From the NCBI RefSeq assembly GCF_002286965.1, contig NZ_NSKD01000004.1, forward strand, positions 1 to 64,000: 64,000 nucleotides of DNA. The letters are read 5' to 3'. The DNA comes from Halovibrio salipaludis (GTDB lineage Bacteria > Pseudomonadota > Gammaproteobacteria > Pseudomonadales > Oleiphilaceae). Positions 1 to 7,547 of the stretch are shown one piece after another. The notes under the pieces are model-generated. The model searched no databases, had not been told where the DNA came from, and saw only the letters and a list, made by a program, of their open reading frames with translations. Numbering within the stretch: the stretch's first letter is position 1; every line of letters starts with the position of its first letter. A program made the translations under genes and the position numbers.

Positions 1-224
1 GGGCGGATCAGCGAATGACAAAGCAACGCAGACAGTAACCAGGTAACCGGGTTGGACGAGTTCGGAGCTGTTGACCCCGTGGCTCGCTTGAGGCGCTGAC
101 CTCGTGTAGGAGATCAAAGGGCAACGGCCTCCGATTCCATACTGCGGCGTAGACCGCGAAGAGAAGCCTGAAAGCTCGTCGAACCCAATCCTTAACCAGA
201 ATCAACGGGCGTGGGTTGATCCTG

Positions 225-292
225 ACGCCCGCTTTAGAGAAGCGAGCTTTGCTCGCGAAAAACGGATCGCTTGCGATCAAGCTCCTACAGGT
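225..292. repeat. REP-like palindromic element
   Basis: Two short hairpins lie in tandem: GCGAGC-TTT-GCTCGC at 242-256 and GATCGC-TT-GCGATC at 265-278, followed by AGCTCCTACA. This arrangement resembles the REP or BIME elements scattered between genes in many gammaproteobacteria. The rest of 1-405 shows no credible gene; a 102-codon minus-strand frame runs through the repeat and is most likely spurious. Confidence 0.55.
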
Positions 293-347
293 TTCATCGG
301 CAATTCTGATCATCATGGATGGCGGTAAAACGGTATTTTCTGGCCAA

Positions 348-376
348 ATGACCCATTGAAATGGTCATAATGTGAC
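348..376. promoter_or_regulatory. Operator-like dyads upstream of the AraC-family gene
   Basis: ATGACC at 348-353 is repeated inverted as GGTCAT at 363-368 (spacer 9). GTCA at 364-367 is repeated inverted as TGAC at 373-376 (spacer 5). They lie 30-58 bases before the ATG at 406. A CATAAT at 366-371 could be a -10 box but has no good -35. An autoregulatory operator is a guess. Confidence 0.3.
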
Positions 377-405
377 ACTTTGGTGGGTGTCCGAGTGGGC
401 AGGGT

Positions 406-1407
406 ATGAGCACGATTACGGTTTCCGTGCGCATGATCGAGGCGGCGCTGGCGCATTATCACGGCAGTGATGAGCAGCTGGAGGCGTTGTTCCGCAAGCA
501 TGGGGTGCCGCGTGGGTTGCTTTCAGAGAAGCAGGTGCGGATTGCGGCGGAGCAGTATTCGGGGCTTCTGCAGGACATCATGATCGCCATGGGCGATGAG
601 ATGCTGGGTTACACCCGGGTGCCGCACCGGCTGGGCACCTGGAAGATGATGTGCCATGCGGTGATCACGGCGGAGACGCTGGGGGAGGCGTTGCGGCGGT
701 ATTGCCACTTCTTTCGGTTGTTCGACTGGGGGATGGTGCCCCGTCTTCGCGTTGAGAACGGCGAGGCGATCCTTTACCTGGAACCGACGGACCCGGAGCG
801 CCCCCTCGAGCATTACGCGCATGTGTCCACGCTTTTCTACTACCACCGCTTTGCCTGCTGGCTGGTGGATTATTCCATTCCGGTGCTTGGGGTGGATTTC
901 AGTTTTCCGGCGCCGTTCTACGCGGAGGAGTTCCGGCCCATGTACCGGTATGCGCCGGTGCGGTGTGAGCAGCCGGTGACGCGGATGCGGTTTTCGGCGG
1001 CGATGCTGGAGGAGCCCGTGCGCCAGGACCGGCGCTCGCTGGAAACCTTCCTGGAGAACCCGAACCTGGTGATGGTGGCGCGCCAGTTCGACCATGGGAG
1101 CTGGCAGGCGCGGGTGCGGGGGATCATTGCGCGGGATCCGGTGGTGATGCCGACCTTTGAGCAGGTGGCGGAAGAGGTGGGGCTTAACCCGCAGACGCTG
1201 CGGCGCCGGCTCAGGCGTGAGGGGCTGACGTTCAATGAGGTACGCAACCAGCTGCGGCGGGACCTGGCGATTGATCTGCTCTCGCGCACCCGGCATTCGG
1301 TGGAGGAGATCGGGCACCGCGTGGGGTTTTCGGACCCGAGCAACTTCATCCGGGCCTTCCGGCAGTGGACGGGAGTGACGCCCTACAGGTACCGGAAGCA
1401 GGGGTAA
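406..1407 (+). CDS. AraC family transcriptional regulator
   Basis: This is a 333-residue DNA-binding regulator. The first ~200 residues match the arabinose-binding-like N-terminal domain found in OruR/ArgR-type AraC proteins. The last ~100 residues carry the paired helix-turn-helix units: the first around VAEEVGLNPQTLRRRL, the second around the family signature GFSDPSNFIRAFRQWTG. Length is normal for the family (about 330). The effector cannot be read from sequence; relatives sense amino acids, lipids or other small molecules. It sits 89 bp upstream of a co-oriented amidohydrolase-like gene, a likely regulatory target. A long antisense frame over the gene is a shadow. Confidence 0.9.
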   Translation: MSTITVSVRMIEAALAHYHGSDEQLEALFRKHGVPRGLLSEKQVRIAAEQYSGLLQDIMIAMGDEMLGYTRVPHRLGTWKMMCHAVITAETLGEALRRYCHFFRLFDWGMVPRLRVENGEAILYLEPTDPERPLEHYAHVSTLFYYHRFACWLVDYSIPVLGVDFSFPAPFYAEEFRPMYRYAPVRCEQPVTRMRFSAAMLEEPVRQDRRSLETFLENPNLVMVARQFDHGSWQARVRGIIARDPVVMPTFEQVAEEVGLNPQTLRRRLRREGLTFNEVRNQLRRDLAIDLLSRTRHSVEEIGHRVGFSDPSNFIRAFRQWTGVTPYRYRKQG

Positions 1408-1432
1408 AGGAGTGAACACTTGCTCATTCTTT

Positions 1433-1483
1433 CTATCTATGGCCTGATCAGAATGTGATCGTTCAATGCCGAACCATAGACAG
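1433..1483. promoter_or_regulatory. Inverted repeat upstream of the amidohydrolase gene
   Basis: CTATCTATGG (1433-1442) and CCATAGACAG (1474-1483) form a 10-bp inverted repeat with one mismatch and a 31-bp spacer. The right arm abuts the ribosome-binding site of the gene starting at 1497. A third copy, CTATAGATAG, lies at 4119-4128 upstream of the diguanylate cyclase. Either a regulator operator, for example for the neighbouring AraC protein, or an mRNA stem near the start would explain it. Confidence 0.4.
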
Positions 1484-1496
1484 GGAGACCGCCATC

Positions 1497-2321
1497 ATGA
1501 TCATCGACGCCTGGGCTCAGCACCCCACAACCCGCCTGGTCAACCACCCCATGCTGGATTCCCTGCGTCGCTGGACTCGGGAGCAGGGAGACAGCATTAC
1601 GGCCTCAAATAAGGAGCTGTCGGTCTCCCTGACCACGGGTGCCATGGATCAGGGCGGGGTGGACCGAAGCCTGATCTCGGCCTGGTGTGGACCGCACGGC
1701 GACCTTATTTCCAATGATGAGGTTGCTGCTTTCGTGCGTGAATCGCCGGATCGACTGGCGGGCGTCGGCTCTGTGAATATTGCGAAACCCATGGAGGCTG
1801 TGCGCGAGATCCGCCGGTGCGTGAAGGAGCTGGGGTTCAAGGGCATCCGTGTGCTGCCGTGGCTCTGGGAGCTGCCGCCGACCCATGCGCGGTTCTATCC
1901 GGTCTTTGCCGAATGCTGTGAACTGGGCGTTCCCTTCTGTACCCAGGTAGGCCACACAGGGCCGTTGATGCCTTCCGACGTGGGCCGGCCGATTCCGCAC
2001 ATTGACCAGGTGGCGATCGATTTTCCGGAGCTGACCATCGTGGGTGGTCACGTGGGCTACCCGTGGACGGAGGAAATGGTCGCCGTGGCCACCAAGCATG
2101 AGAACGTCTACATCGATACCTCGGCCTATACTGTAAAGCGCTATCCTCAGGAACTGGTCCGGTTCATGGCGGGGCATGGGCGGCACAAGGTGCTGTTCGG
2201 GTCCAACTGGCCCATGATCGCGCCGGCGCGCTGTCTCGAGGGGCTGGATGAACTGCCCCTGGACGCTGAGACCCGGGATCTGTTCCTGGGCGGTAATGCA
2301 GCCCGGGTGTTTGGGTTGTAG
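1497..2321 (+). CDS. Amidohydrolase-family (TIM-barrel) protein
   Basis: The 274-residue protein belongs to the Amidohydro_2 group (ACMSD-like). Landmarks are MIIDAWAQHP at the N terminus, GFKGIRVLPW, CTQVGHTGP, VGGHVGYPW and VLFGSNWPM near the C terminus. The usual metal-binding HxH after the first Asp is replaced (D-A-W-A-Q-H), and the usual C-terminal Asp of FGSD is Asn, so metal dependence is uncertain. Start: ATG at 1497 is preceded by CAGGGAGA at 1481-1488; an upstream GTG at 1455 has no ribosome site and would place the repeat arms inside the gene. Substrate unknown. It follows the AraC regulator in the same direction. Confidence 0.8.
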   Translation: MIIDAWAQHPTTRLVNHPMLDSLRRWTREQGDSITASNKELSVSLTTGAMDQGGVDRSLISAWCGPHGDLISNDEVAAFVRESPDRLAGVGSVNIAKPMEAVREIRRCVKELGFKGIRVLPWLWELPPTHARFYPVFAECCELGVPFCTQVGHTGPLMPSDVGRPIPHIDQVAIDFPELTIVGGHVGYPWTEEMVAVATKHENVYIDTSAYTVKRYPQELVRFMAGHGRHKVLFGSNWPMIAPARCLEGLDELPLDAETRDLFLGGNAARVFGL

Positions 2322-2349
2322 CGCAGGGTTTGGCAGTAGACCTCCGTGG

Positions 2350-4068
2350 TCAGTCGGCGGCGACCCGGTCGCGCCCCTCTCGCTTCGCCCGGTACAGGTT
2401 CTCGTCGGCGCGGCTGACGAAGGTGGCCGGGGAGTCCTGTAGCTGGAGTTCCGTGACGCCGAAGCTGGCGGTAACGTTGCCGACGGGCACAATGGCCTGG
2501 CTGCGTATGAGCTGGTTCAGCTTGTTTGCGAGCTGCTGCGTTTCGTTGATCCCGGATTCCGGCGCCAGTATCGCAAATTCCTCACCACCCCAGCGACAGA
2601 CCACATCGCCAGCCCGTATATGGTCGCGCAGCCACTGGCCGACGGTCTTGAGCACGGTGTCCCCTGCGGGATGCCCGTAGTGGTCGTTCAGGGCCTTGAA
2701 GTGATCCAGGTCGAGTAACACCAGCCCCAGTTGGCGTCCGTGGCGCTGGGCGGTACTCATCAGGGCATCCATGCGTTCATCGAACGCGCGCCGGTTGTAG
2801 ACGCCCGTGAGGTAATCCCGTTCGGAATTCTGTCGTTCGGTGATGTCCCGCACGATCACGAAGATGCCTTCGGTGATGCCCCTGGGGCCCCGGTGGGGGA
2901 TCAGGTCGGTCTCCGTTGGCTTCAGGTCCGCGTTTTCATTGAATCGGAGTCTCAGCTCGAAAGATACGTGCTCGCCGTTCAGTGCGGCTTCAATGTGCGG
3001 GCGCGTGCGACTGAAAACCGGCTCGCTTAGGATGTCCGTGACAGGGTGACCGATGATGTCGGCGCGTGCGCAGCCCACGGCGGCGAGGTAGGAGGCGTTG
3101 GCTTCCTGGTAGCGCATGTCCTGGTCGACGTAGGCGGCGAGGACCGGCAGGTTGTCGGCAAAAGTGCGGTGGCGCTGTTGCGTGCTTTCGTAGAGATAGG
3201 CGTCGTGCAGCTCAGCGGCGAGGGCGCTGCTTGCAAGCGACAGGAGCTCCTGATGGCTGCTGTCGAAGGCGGCGGGTCTGTCCGCGTAGACCTTGAGAAC
3301 GCCGAAGCAGTAATCGCCATGGATCAGGGGCACCAGGACGCCGGAACGAAAGCCCACACGCTCCGCGGCGTCCCGCGCGACGCGCTCATCCTCGCGCACA
3401 TCGGCGCATTCAATGGTCTCCCTGATCCGGTAGCAGGTGCCGGTGAGGCTGTTCGCGACGGGCAGTCTCAGCCCCAGCATCCCCTCGGCTGTGCCGCTGA
3501 CTGCGGTGTAGACCATTTCCTCGCCGTCCGCTTCCTCGACCGCAGCGCCATCCGCATCCGTGGCGCTGAGTGCGATATCGGCAACCTTCCGGCGCAGTGC
3601 CTCGAGGTTCAGCCCGGTGGTGACCACGGTACGCTGAATGTTGACCAGTGTTGTCAGCTGGGCGCGGCGATGCTCCAGCTGGCGCATCTCGGTGACATCG
3701 CGAAGAACCGCGATATAGTGGGTCGTTGGTGCGTTGTCGCCCGGATAGGGCGTTACGGACCAGTGGAGCTGGAAGGTGGTGCCGTCCTTGCGGTAATTGA
3801 CGGTTTCACCCTCGAAGGTGCTACCGGCTTCCAGCTCAGAGCGCAGGCGCGACAGTTCACTGGGGTCGGTGGCAGGTCCCTGGAGCAGGCGTGGTGTTCG
3901 GCCGATGACCTCATCCGGCGCATAGCCGGTGAGCGTCTGGAAGGCCGAATTGGCGTAGACAATGGTGGGCCCGGGCTGCTCCAGGTTGGGCTCGGTGATC
4001 AGGACGGCTTCCCCGATATTGTCCAGGCAGGCCTTCCAGAGGGCTTTATTGTTTTCTTCGGAATTCAT
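2350..4068 (-). CDS. PAS-GAF-PAS-GGDEF diguanylate cyclase
   Basis: This 572-residue enzyme is predicted to make c-di-GMP from two GTP. Domain order is PAS (~10-125), GAF (~140-280), PAS (~290-400) and GGDEF (~405-572). The active site reads GGEEF, and RAGD stands five residues before it, the spacing of a product-inhibition I-site, so feedback control is likely. The first PAS resembles a LOV core (TGY, VIGR, LLQGPATD, NYRKDG), but the photoactive Cys position reads GRTPR. There are no membrane segments, so it is cytoplasmic. Start at 4068 (MNSEENN) is chosen over an upstream ATG at 4131, which would cover the promoter area; the ribosome site is weak. Confidence 0.88.
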   Translation of the reverse strand: MNSEENNKALWKACLDNIGEAVLITEPNLEQPGPTIVYANSAFQTLTGYAPDEVIGRTPRLLQGPATDPSELSRLRSELEAGSTFEGETVNYRKDGTTFQLHWSVTPYPGDNAPTTHYIAVLRDVTEMRQLEHRRAQLTTLVNIQRTVVTTGLNLEALRRKVADIALSATDADGAAVEEADGEEMVYTAVSGTAEGMLGLRLPVANSLTGTCYRIRETIECADVREDERVARDAAERVGFRSGVLVPLIHGDYCFGVLKVYADRPAAFDSSHQELLSLASSALAAELHDAYLYESTQQRHRTFADNLPVLAAYVDQDMRYQEANASYLAAVGCARADIIGHPVTDILSEPVFSRTRPHIEAALNGEHVSFELRLRFNENADLKPTETDLIPHRGPRGITEGIFVIVRDITERQNSERDYLTGVYNRRAFDERMDALMSTAQRHGRQLGLVLLDLDHFKALNDHYGHPAGDTVLKTVGQWLRDHIRAGDVVCRWGGEEFAILAPESGINETQQLANKLNQLIRSQAIVPVGNVTASFGVTELQLQDSPATFVSRADENLYRAKREGRDRVAAD

Positions 4069-4115
4069 CCGCTTACACCCATAAAACACTTGTACTTTAA
4101 GACAGATTAGACCCC

Positions 4116-4128
4116 GAACTATAGATAG
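4116..4128. promoter_or_regulatory. Copy of the CYATAGAYAG motif before the cyclase gene
   Basis: GAACTATAGATAG at 4116-4128 matches GAACCATAGACAG at 1471-1483 in 11 of 13 positions. It lies about 50 bases upstream of the diguanylate cyclase start (minus strand). Shared sites at two neighbouring promoters suggest a common regulator. Function inferred only. Confidence 0.3.
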
Positions 4129-4213
4129 CAAAAGAGAAAGGAAACCCTATCCAGTGGGTGTGGTTAAGGCGGGGCATACCGGGGCATTGATGAACATTGC
4201 ATGGGTAATGGAT

Positions 4214-4219
4214 TATAAT
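4214..4219 (+). promoter_or_regulatory. Perfect TATAAT -10 box for the ribbon-helix-helix gene
   Basis: A consensus TATAAT stands 33 bases before the chosen ATG at 4252. No good -35 hexamer is found at 16-18 bp spacing. Confidence 0.4.
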
Positions 4220-4251
4220 TCCATGTAAATGCGTTGTGCCGGGAGATGGTT

Positions 4252-4437
4252 ATGGAAACGAAGACTGCACGCCTGACGGTTCTGGTGGATCCGGAAAAGA
4301 AGAAGGCCTTTGAAAACCTGTGTGCCTCCCAGGATCTGACCACCTCCCAGGTGGTGCGCCAGCTCATCCGGGACTATCTCGCCCGCCATGGCGTGGACTA
4401 CCCCACACGTACCCCCGTATCCGGCGAGGAGAAGTAG
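4252..4437 (+). CDS. Small ribbon-helix-helix (CopG/Arc-like) protein
   Basis: The 61-residue protein has the ribbon-helix-helix pattern: a short strand TARLTVLVD, then two helices around KKKAFENLCASQDL and TSQVVRQLIRDYLARHG. Such proteins dimerise and bind DNA through the strand pair, often as autorepressors or antitoxins. No toxin partner is visible; the next annotated-size gene is a transporter. Start: GGGAG at 4241-4245 is 6 bases before ATG 4252; a TTG at 4234 and an ATG at 4246 are in frame but worse placed. It could regulate itself or the downstream SulP gene. No further function can be assigned. Confidence 0.65.
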   Translation: METKTARLTVLVDPEKKKAFENLCASQDLTTSQVVRQLIRDYLARHGVDYPTRTPVSGEEK

Positions 4438-4438
4438 G

Positions 4439-4573
4439 TCAGAACCGGACTTCCGCCCACTTGAAACCGAGTGCCTGCAGCTCCTCAATGGCCTCGTTAA
4501 GCAGGCAATAACTGCGCCCTTCTGTTGCCGCCGAGGTGAATCTCCGGCTCCCCAGTGATAGTATGCGTATCAT
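4439..4573 (-). CDS. Possible 44-residue protein
   Basis: A short minus-strand frame runs from ATG at 4573 to TGA at 4439. Its C-terminal half, LLNEAIEELQALGFKWAEVRF, reads like an ordinary amphipathic helix plus strand rather than an out-of-frame shadow. It is tail-to-tail with the ribbon-helix-helix gene, one base apart. No ribosome site precedes it, and its start abuts the palindrome at 4574-4592. It may be a remnant or a small regulated peptide. Confidence 0.25.
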   Translation of the reverse strand: MIRILSLGSRRFTSAATEGRSYCLLNEAIEELQALGFKWAEVRF

Positions 4574-4592
4574 ATGTTAATGCCATTAACAT
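4574..4592. promoter_or_regulatory. Perfect 9-bp palindrome before the SulP gene
   Basis: ATGTTAATG-C-CATTAACAT is a perfect inverted repeat with a one-base centre. A looser dyad, TGATA-N7-TATCA, lies next to it at 4556-4572. The palindrome ends 17-35 bases before the two candidate SulP start codons, the place of a repressor operator or promoter element. Confidence 0.45.
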
Positions 4593-4626
4593 TGAATGAA
4601 ATCCCTGCATGCGAGTCTGTTGTCCC

Positions 4627-6369
4627 ATGACTGATCGATCCTTCCTGAGGCATGTTCCCGGCATCGCCACTGGCCTGCGCGCCGCCTGGGCGGAGGGGTA
4701 TGGCCTTTCCGATCTGCGCCACGACGTGATGGCGGGAATCACCATTGGGACCGTGGCCGTGCCGCTGTCCATGGCGCTGGCGATTGCCACGGGTGTGGCG
4801 CCCCAGCACGGTCTCTATACGGCGATTGTTGCCGGCATGCTGATTGCGCTGACCGGAGGCTCGCGCTTCAACGTGTCTGGCCCTACCGCGGCCTTCGCGG
4901 TGATTCTTTTCCCGATTGTTCAGCAGCATGGGCTGGGGGGGCTGCTCATCGCGACCATGATGGCCGGCGTCATGCTGGTGGCACTGGGCATGGCCCGGTT
5001 GGGGCGGCTGATCGAGTTTGTTCCCTATCCGGTGATCCTGGGGTTTACCGCTGGTATCGCGGTGGTGATCGCGGTACTGCAGGTGCCGGACTTTCTGGGG
5101 CTCAGCGTGAGTATGGGAGAGCATTTTCTCGCCAACCTGGGGCGGATACTGGGGGCCCTGCCGCGTCTTGACCCGGTCGAGCTGGGGATTGGTGTGCTGA
5201 CGCTTTCGGTACTGCTGATGTGGCCGCGCCTGAAACTGCCGGTGCCTGCGCCCCTGATGGGGCTGGTTGCCGGGGCGACCGCGGCCTATGCCATCAATCA
5301 CTGGTTCGCCGGTGGTGCGGGGGTGGAAACCATCGCCTCACGCTTCACCTGGGAATCGGGAGGCGAGAGCGGCACCGGGATCCCGCCCATTGCGCCCACC
5401 CTGGCGGCGCCGTGGTCCCTGCCGGGTCCTGATGGCCAGCCGCTGACGGTGGATTTCCAGCTGATCCAGGCGCTGATCGGGCCGGCTCTGGCCATTGCCA
5501 TGCTGGGCGCTATCGAGTCCCTGCTGTGTTCGGTGGTGGCGGATGGTATGACCCGGACCCGGCATGATCCGAATGCGGAGCTGATTGGCCAGGGGCTGGG
5601 GAATATCGCCGCGCCGCTTTTCGGTGGTATTACCGCCACGGCGGCCATTGCCCGCACGGCGACCAACATCCGCAGCGGCGCCCGCTCGCCGATCGCGGCG
5701 GTCGTGCACGCGCTGGTGGTGCTGCTTGCGGTTGTGGCATTGGCCGGGGTTCTGGGCATGGTGCCCATGGCGGCCCTGGCGGCACTTCTGTTCGTGGTTG
5801 CCTGGAACATGAGTGAGGCACGGCTTTTCGTGCGCACACTGCGCTCTGCGCCGGCGGGGGATGTGACCATTCTGCTGGTGTGCTTCACCCTGACCGTGGT
5901 GTTCGACATGGTGCTGGCGGTTGCCGTGGGAGTGGGTCTGGCGGCCGCGCTGTTCATCCGCCGCATGGCACTGCTCACGGAAGTAGAGCAGGTCAGTGCT
6001 GAGGACCATGCCCTGGTGGAGGGGCTGCCTGCGGAGGTGGCCGTCTATGATGTGGATGGGCCCATGTTCTTCGGGGCGGCCGAGAAGGCTGTGACCTCCC
6101 TGCGTCTGGTGGACCCCAGGATCCGTATCGTGATCCTGGACATGCACGATGTGCCCAGCATGGACGGCACCGCCATCGTGGCGCTGGAAACCCTGATCCG
6201 GGAAATGCACCACGATGGCGTCTCCCTGATTCTGGCCGGGCTGCCCGCGCGCATAATCCTGAAGCTCCGCCGCGCAGGGTTGCGCAGCGAGCAGGGGCGG
6301 CTTGGCTACTGTTCCGGCCTTCCGGCCGCACGCTCACTGGCGCTGCGGTGGGGTTACTCGCACAGGTAA
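4627..6369 (+). CDS. SulP family anion transporter with STAS domain
   Basis: The 580-residue inner-membrane protein is a SulP (SLC26-type) permease for sulfate, bicarbonate or a related anion. The first ~430 residues are 12-14 hydrophobic segments with the family signatures FNVSGPTAAFAVIL and GITATAAIARTATNIRSGARSP. The last ~110 residues form a cytosolic STAS domain (RIRIVILDMHDVPSMDGTAIVAL). Substrate cannot be told from sequence; in halophilic bacteria sulfate or bicarbonate are the usual options. ATG 4627 is taken as the start, with ATG 4609 in frame upstream; neither has a clear ribosome site. A palindrome lies just upstream. Confidence 0.9.
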   Translation: MTDRSFLRHVPGIATGLRAAWAEGYGLSDLRHDVMAGITIGTVAVPLSMALAIATGVAPQHGLYTAIVAGMLIALTGGSRFNVSGPTAAFAVILFPIVQQHGLGGLLIATMMAGVMLVALGMARLGRLIEFVPYPVILGFTAGIAVVIAVLQVPDFLGLSVSMGEHFLANLGRILGALPRLDPVELGIGVLTLSVLLMWPRLKLPVPAPLMGLVAGATAAYAINHWFAGGAGVETIASRFTWESGGESGTGIPPIAPTLAAPWSLPGPDGQPLTVDFQLIQALIGPALAIAMLGAIESLLCSVVADGMTRTRHDPNAELIGQGLGNIAAPLFGGITATAAIARTATNIRSGARSPIAAVVHALVVLLAVVALAGVLGMVPMAALAALLFVVAWNMSEARLFVRTLRSAPAGDVTILLVCFTLTVVFDMVLAVAVGVGLAAALFIRRMALLTEVEQVSAEDHALVEGLPAEVAVYDVDGPMFFGAAEKAVTSLRLVDPRIRIVILDMHDVPSMDGTAIVALETLIREMHHDGVSLILAGLPARIILKLRRAGLRSEQGRLGYCSGLPAARSLALRWGYSHR

Positions 6370-6437
6370 TCCCACAACCGGCGACCAAGCCTTTATACTG
6401 TTTTCACATTCTGAAAGGCGGTTGCCGGAGTCCGTGC

Positions 6438-7109
6438 ATGCGAATACCCGTGGCTGTTCCTGCTCTTGTGGTTCTGATGCTGGTGTTGCCGGCCTGTCAG
6501 TTGATGCCGGAGGGGACTGAGCCGGCGGATCACCAGCTGAGCTGTGGTGACCGCAATCTGGGGTACAGTGTTGCCGGGGACCGGCTGCAGCTGCACCTGG
6601 AGGATGGCAGGCGGGAGCTCAGGCGTGAGGAGAGCGCCACTGGCGCGCTGTACCGGAGTCGTTCCGGCGACACGGAGTTCTGGAGCAAGGGCGAGCGGGT
6701 TACCGTAACCCTGGCCGGAGAGCGCCTCCCTCAATGCCGGCATACGGACCGGGCGAGCCTGGAGTCCCCCGACTGGCGGGTGTTGGCAGTGGAAGACGCG
6801 CCGGTACCGGGACAGGCGCGACCGGTCACCCTGAACTTCATGCCGGAGGGCCGTCTTGCGGGTCGGTCCGGCTGCAACCACTTCATGGCGGCCTGGGAGC
6901 GTGTCGGGGATCGCCTGATCATCGAGCGGGCAGCCACCACCCGCATGGCCTGTCCGCCTTCCGTCATGAGCTTCGAGCAACGGTTTCTGGGGGCTCTGAG
7001 CCGCATTGAGAACGCTCGCATGGAAGCGGATGGAACCCTGGTGCTTGTTGGCCGTGAGGACAACGGGTTGATCAGGGCCTCGGCATCCCCGGAAGGAGGT
7101 TCGGAATGA
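6438..7109 (+). CDS. MliC-META domain lipoprotein
   Basis: The 223-residue precursor has a lipoprotein signal with lipobox LPAC (Cys about residue 20). The N-terminal half matches MliC, the membrane-bound inhibitor of c-type lysozyme (LSCGD, SATGALYRS, FWSKGE, LPQC). The C-terminal half is a META/HslJ domain (WRVLAVEDAPV, GRSGCNHF, TTRMACPP). Such fusions are known among envelope-stress lipoproteins. Start: CGGAG about 8 bases before ATG 6438; a longer in-frame start at 6348 overlaps the SulP gene and lacks a signal. The next gene overlaps it by four bases (ATGA), so they are translationally coupled. Confidence 0.82.
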   Translation: MRIPVAVPALVVLMLVLPACQLMPEGTEPADHQLSCGDRNLGYSVAGDRLQLHLEDGRRELRREESATGALYRSRSGDTEFWSKGERVTVTLAGERLPQCRHTDRASLESPDWRVLAVEDAPVPGQARPVTLNFMPEGRLAGRSGCNHFMAAWERVGDRLIIERAATTRMACPPSVMSFEQRFLGALSRIENARMEADGTLVLVGREDNGLIRASASPEGGSE

Positions 7110-7543
7110 CAGATCGGATCAGGACCCGGCGGATCCATGATCCCGTCTCCGACGACGATGGTTACCGCGTGCTGGTGGACCGGGTCTGGCCCCGGGGCAT
7201 CAGCAAGCAGGCGGCGGCACTGGATGAATGGTGCCGTGAGCTGGCGCCTTCCACGGAACTGCGCAAATGGTTCGGGCATGACCCGGAACGCTGGCAGGGG
7301 TTCCGGGAGGCCTACCGGGATGAGCTGGCCCAGTGCCCTGAAGCGCTCTCCCGGCTTATGGAACAGATGGAAAAGGGCCGCGTGACCCTCCTGTATTCCG
7401 CGAGCGACCGCGAGCACAACCAGGCCGTGGTGTTGGCGGAGGTTCTGGCACAGGAGTGGGCCGAGACCATGGGCCCTAATGAATCCAGTTCACCGGTGTG
7501 TTACGCGGACCAGGTCCGCGACACCGGTGCCAATCGAGGTTGA
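7106..7543 (+). CDS. DUF488 family protein
   Basis: The 145-residue cytosolic protein matches DUF488: DRVWPRG near residue 27, ELAPSTELRKWFGHDP, and VTLLYSASDREHNQAVVL toward the C terminus. The family's biochemical role is not settled. It overlaps the MliC-META lipoprotein gene by ATGA and precedes another lipoprotein gene by a few bases, so the three probably share a transcript. Confidence 0.8.
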   Translation: MTDRIRTRRIHDPVSDDDGYRVLVDRVWPRGISKQAAALDEWCRELAPSTELRKWFGHDPERWQGFREAYRDELAQCPEALSRLMEQMEKGRVTLLYSASDREHNQAVVLAEVLAQEWAETMGPNESSSPVCYADQVRDTGANRG

Positions 7544-7547
7544 ATCT

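Noticed and set aside
8-316. 102-codon minus-strand open frame at the window start
   Set aside because: It runs through the REP-like palindromes, has no clear ribosome site, and its residues are of the kind produced by translating such repeats.
523-1419. Long antisense frame over the AraC gene
   Set aside because: Arg/His/Pro-rich composition and full overlap with a well-supported gene mark it as a GC-rich shadow.
4252-4573. Toxin-antitoxin module made of the RHH protein and the 44-codon frame
   Set aside because: The two are convergent rather than co-transcribed, and the short frame has no toxin features or ribosome site.
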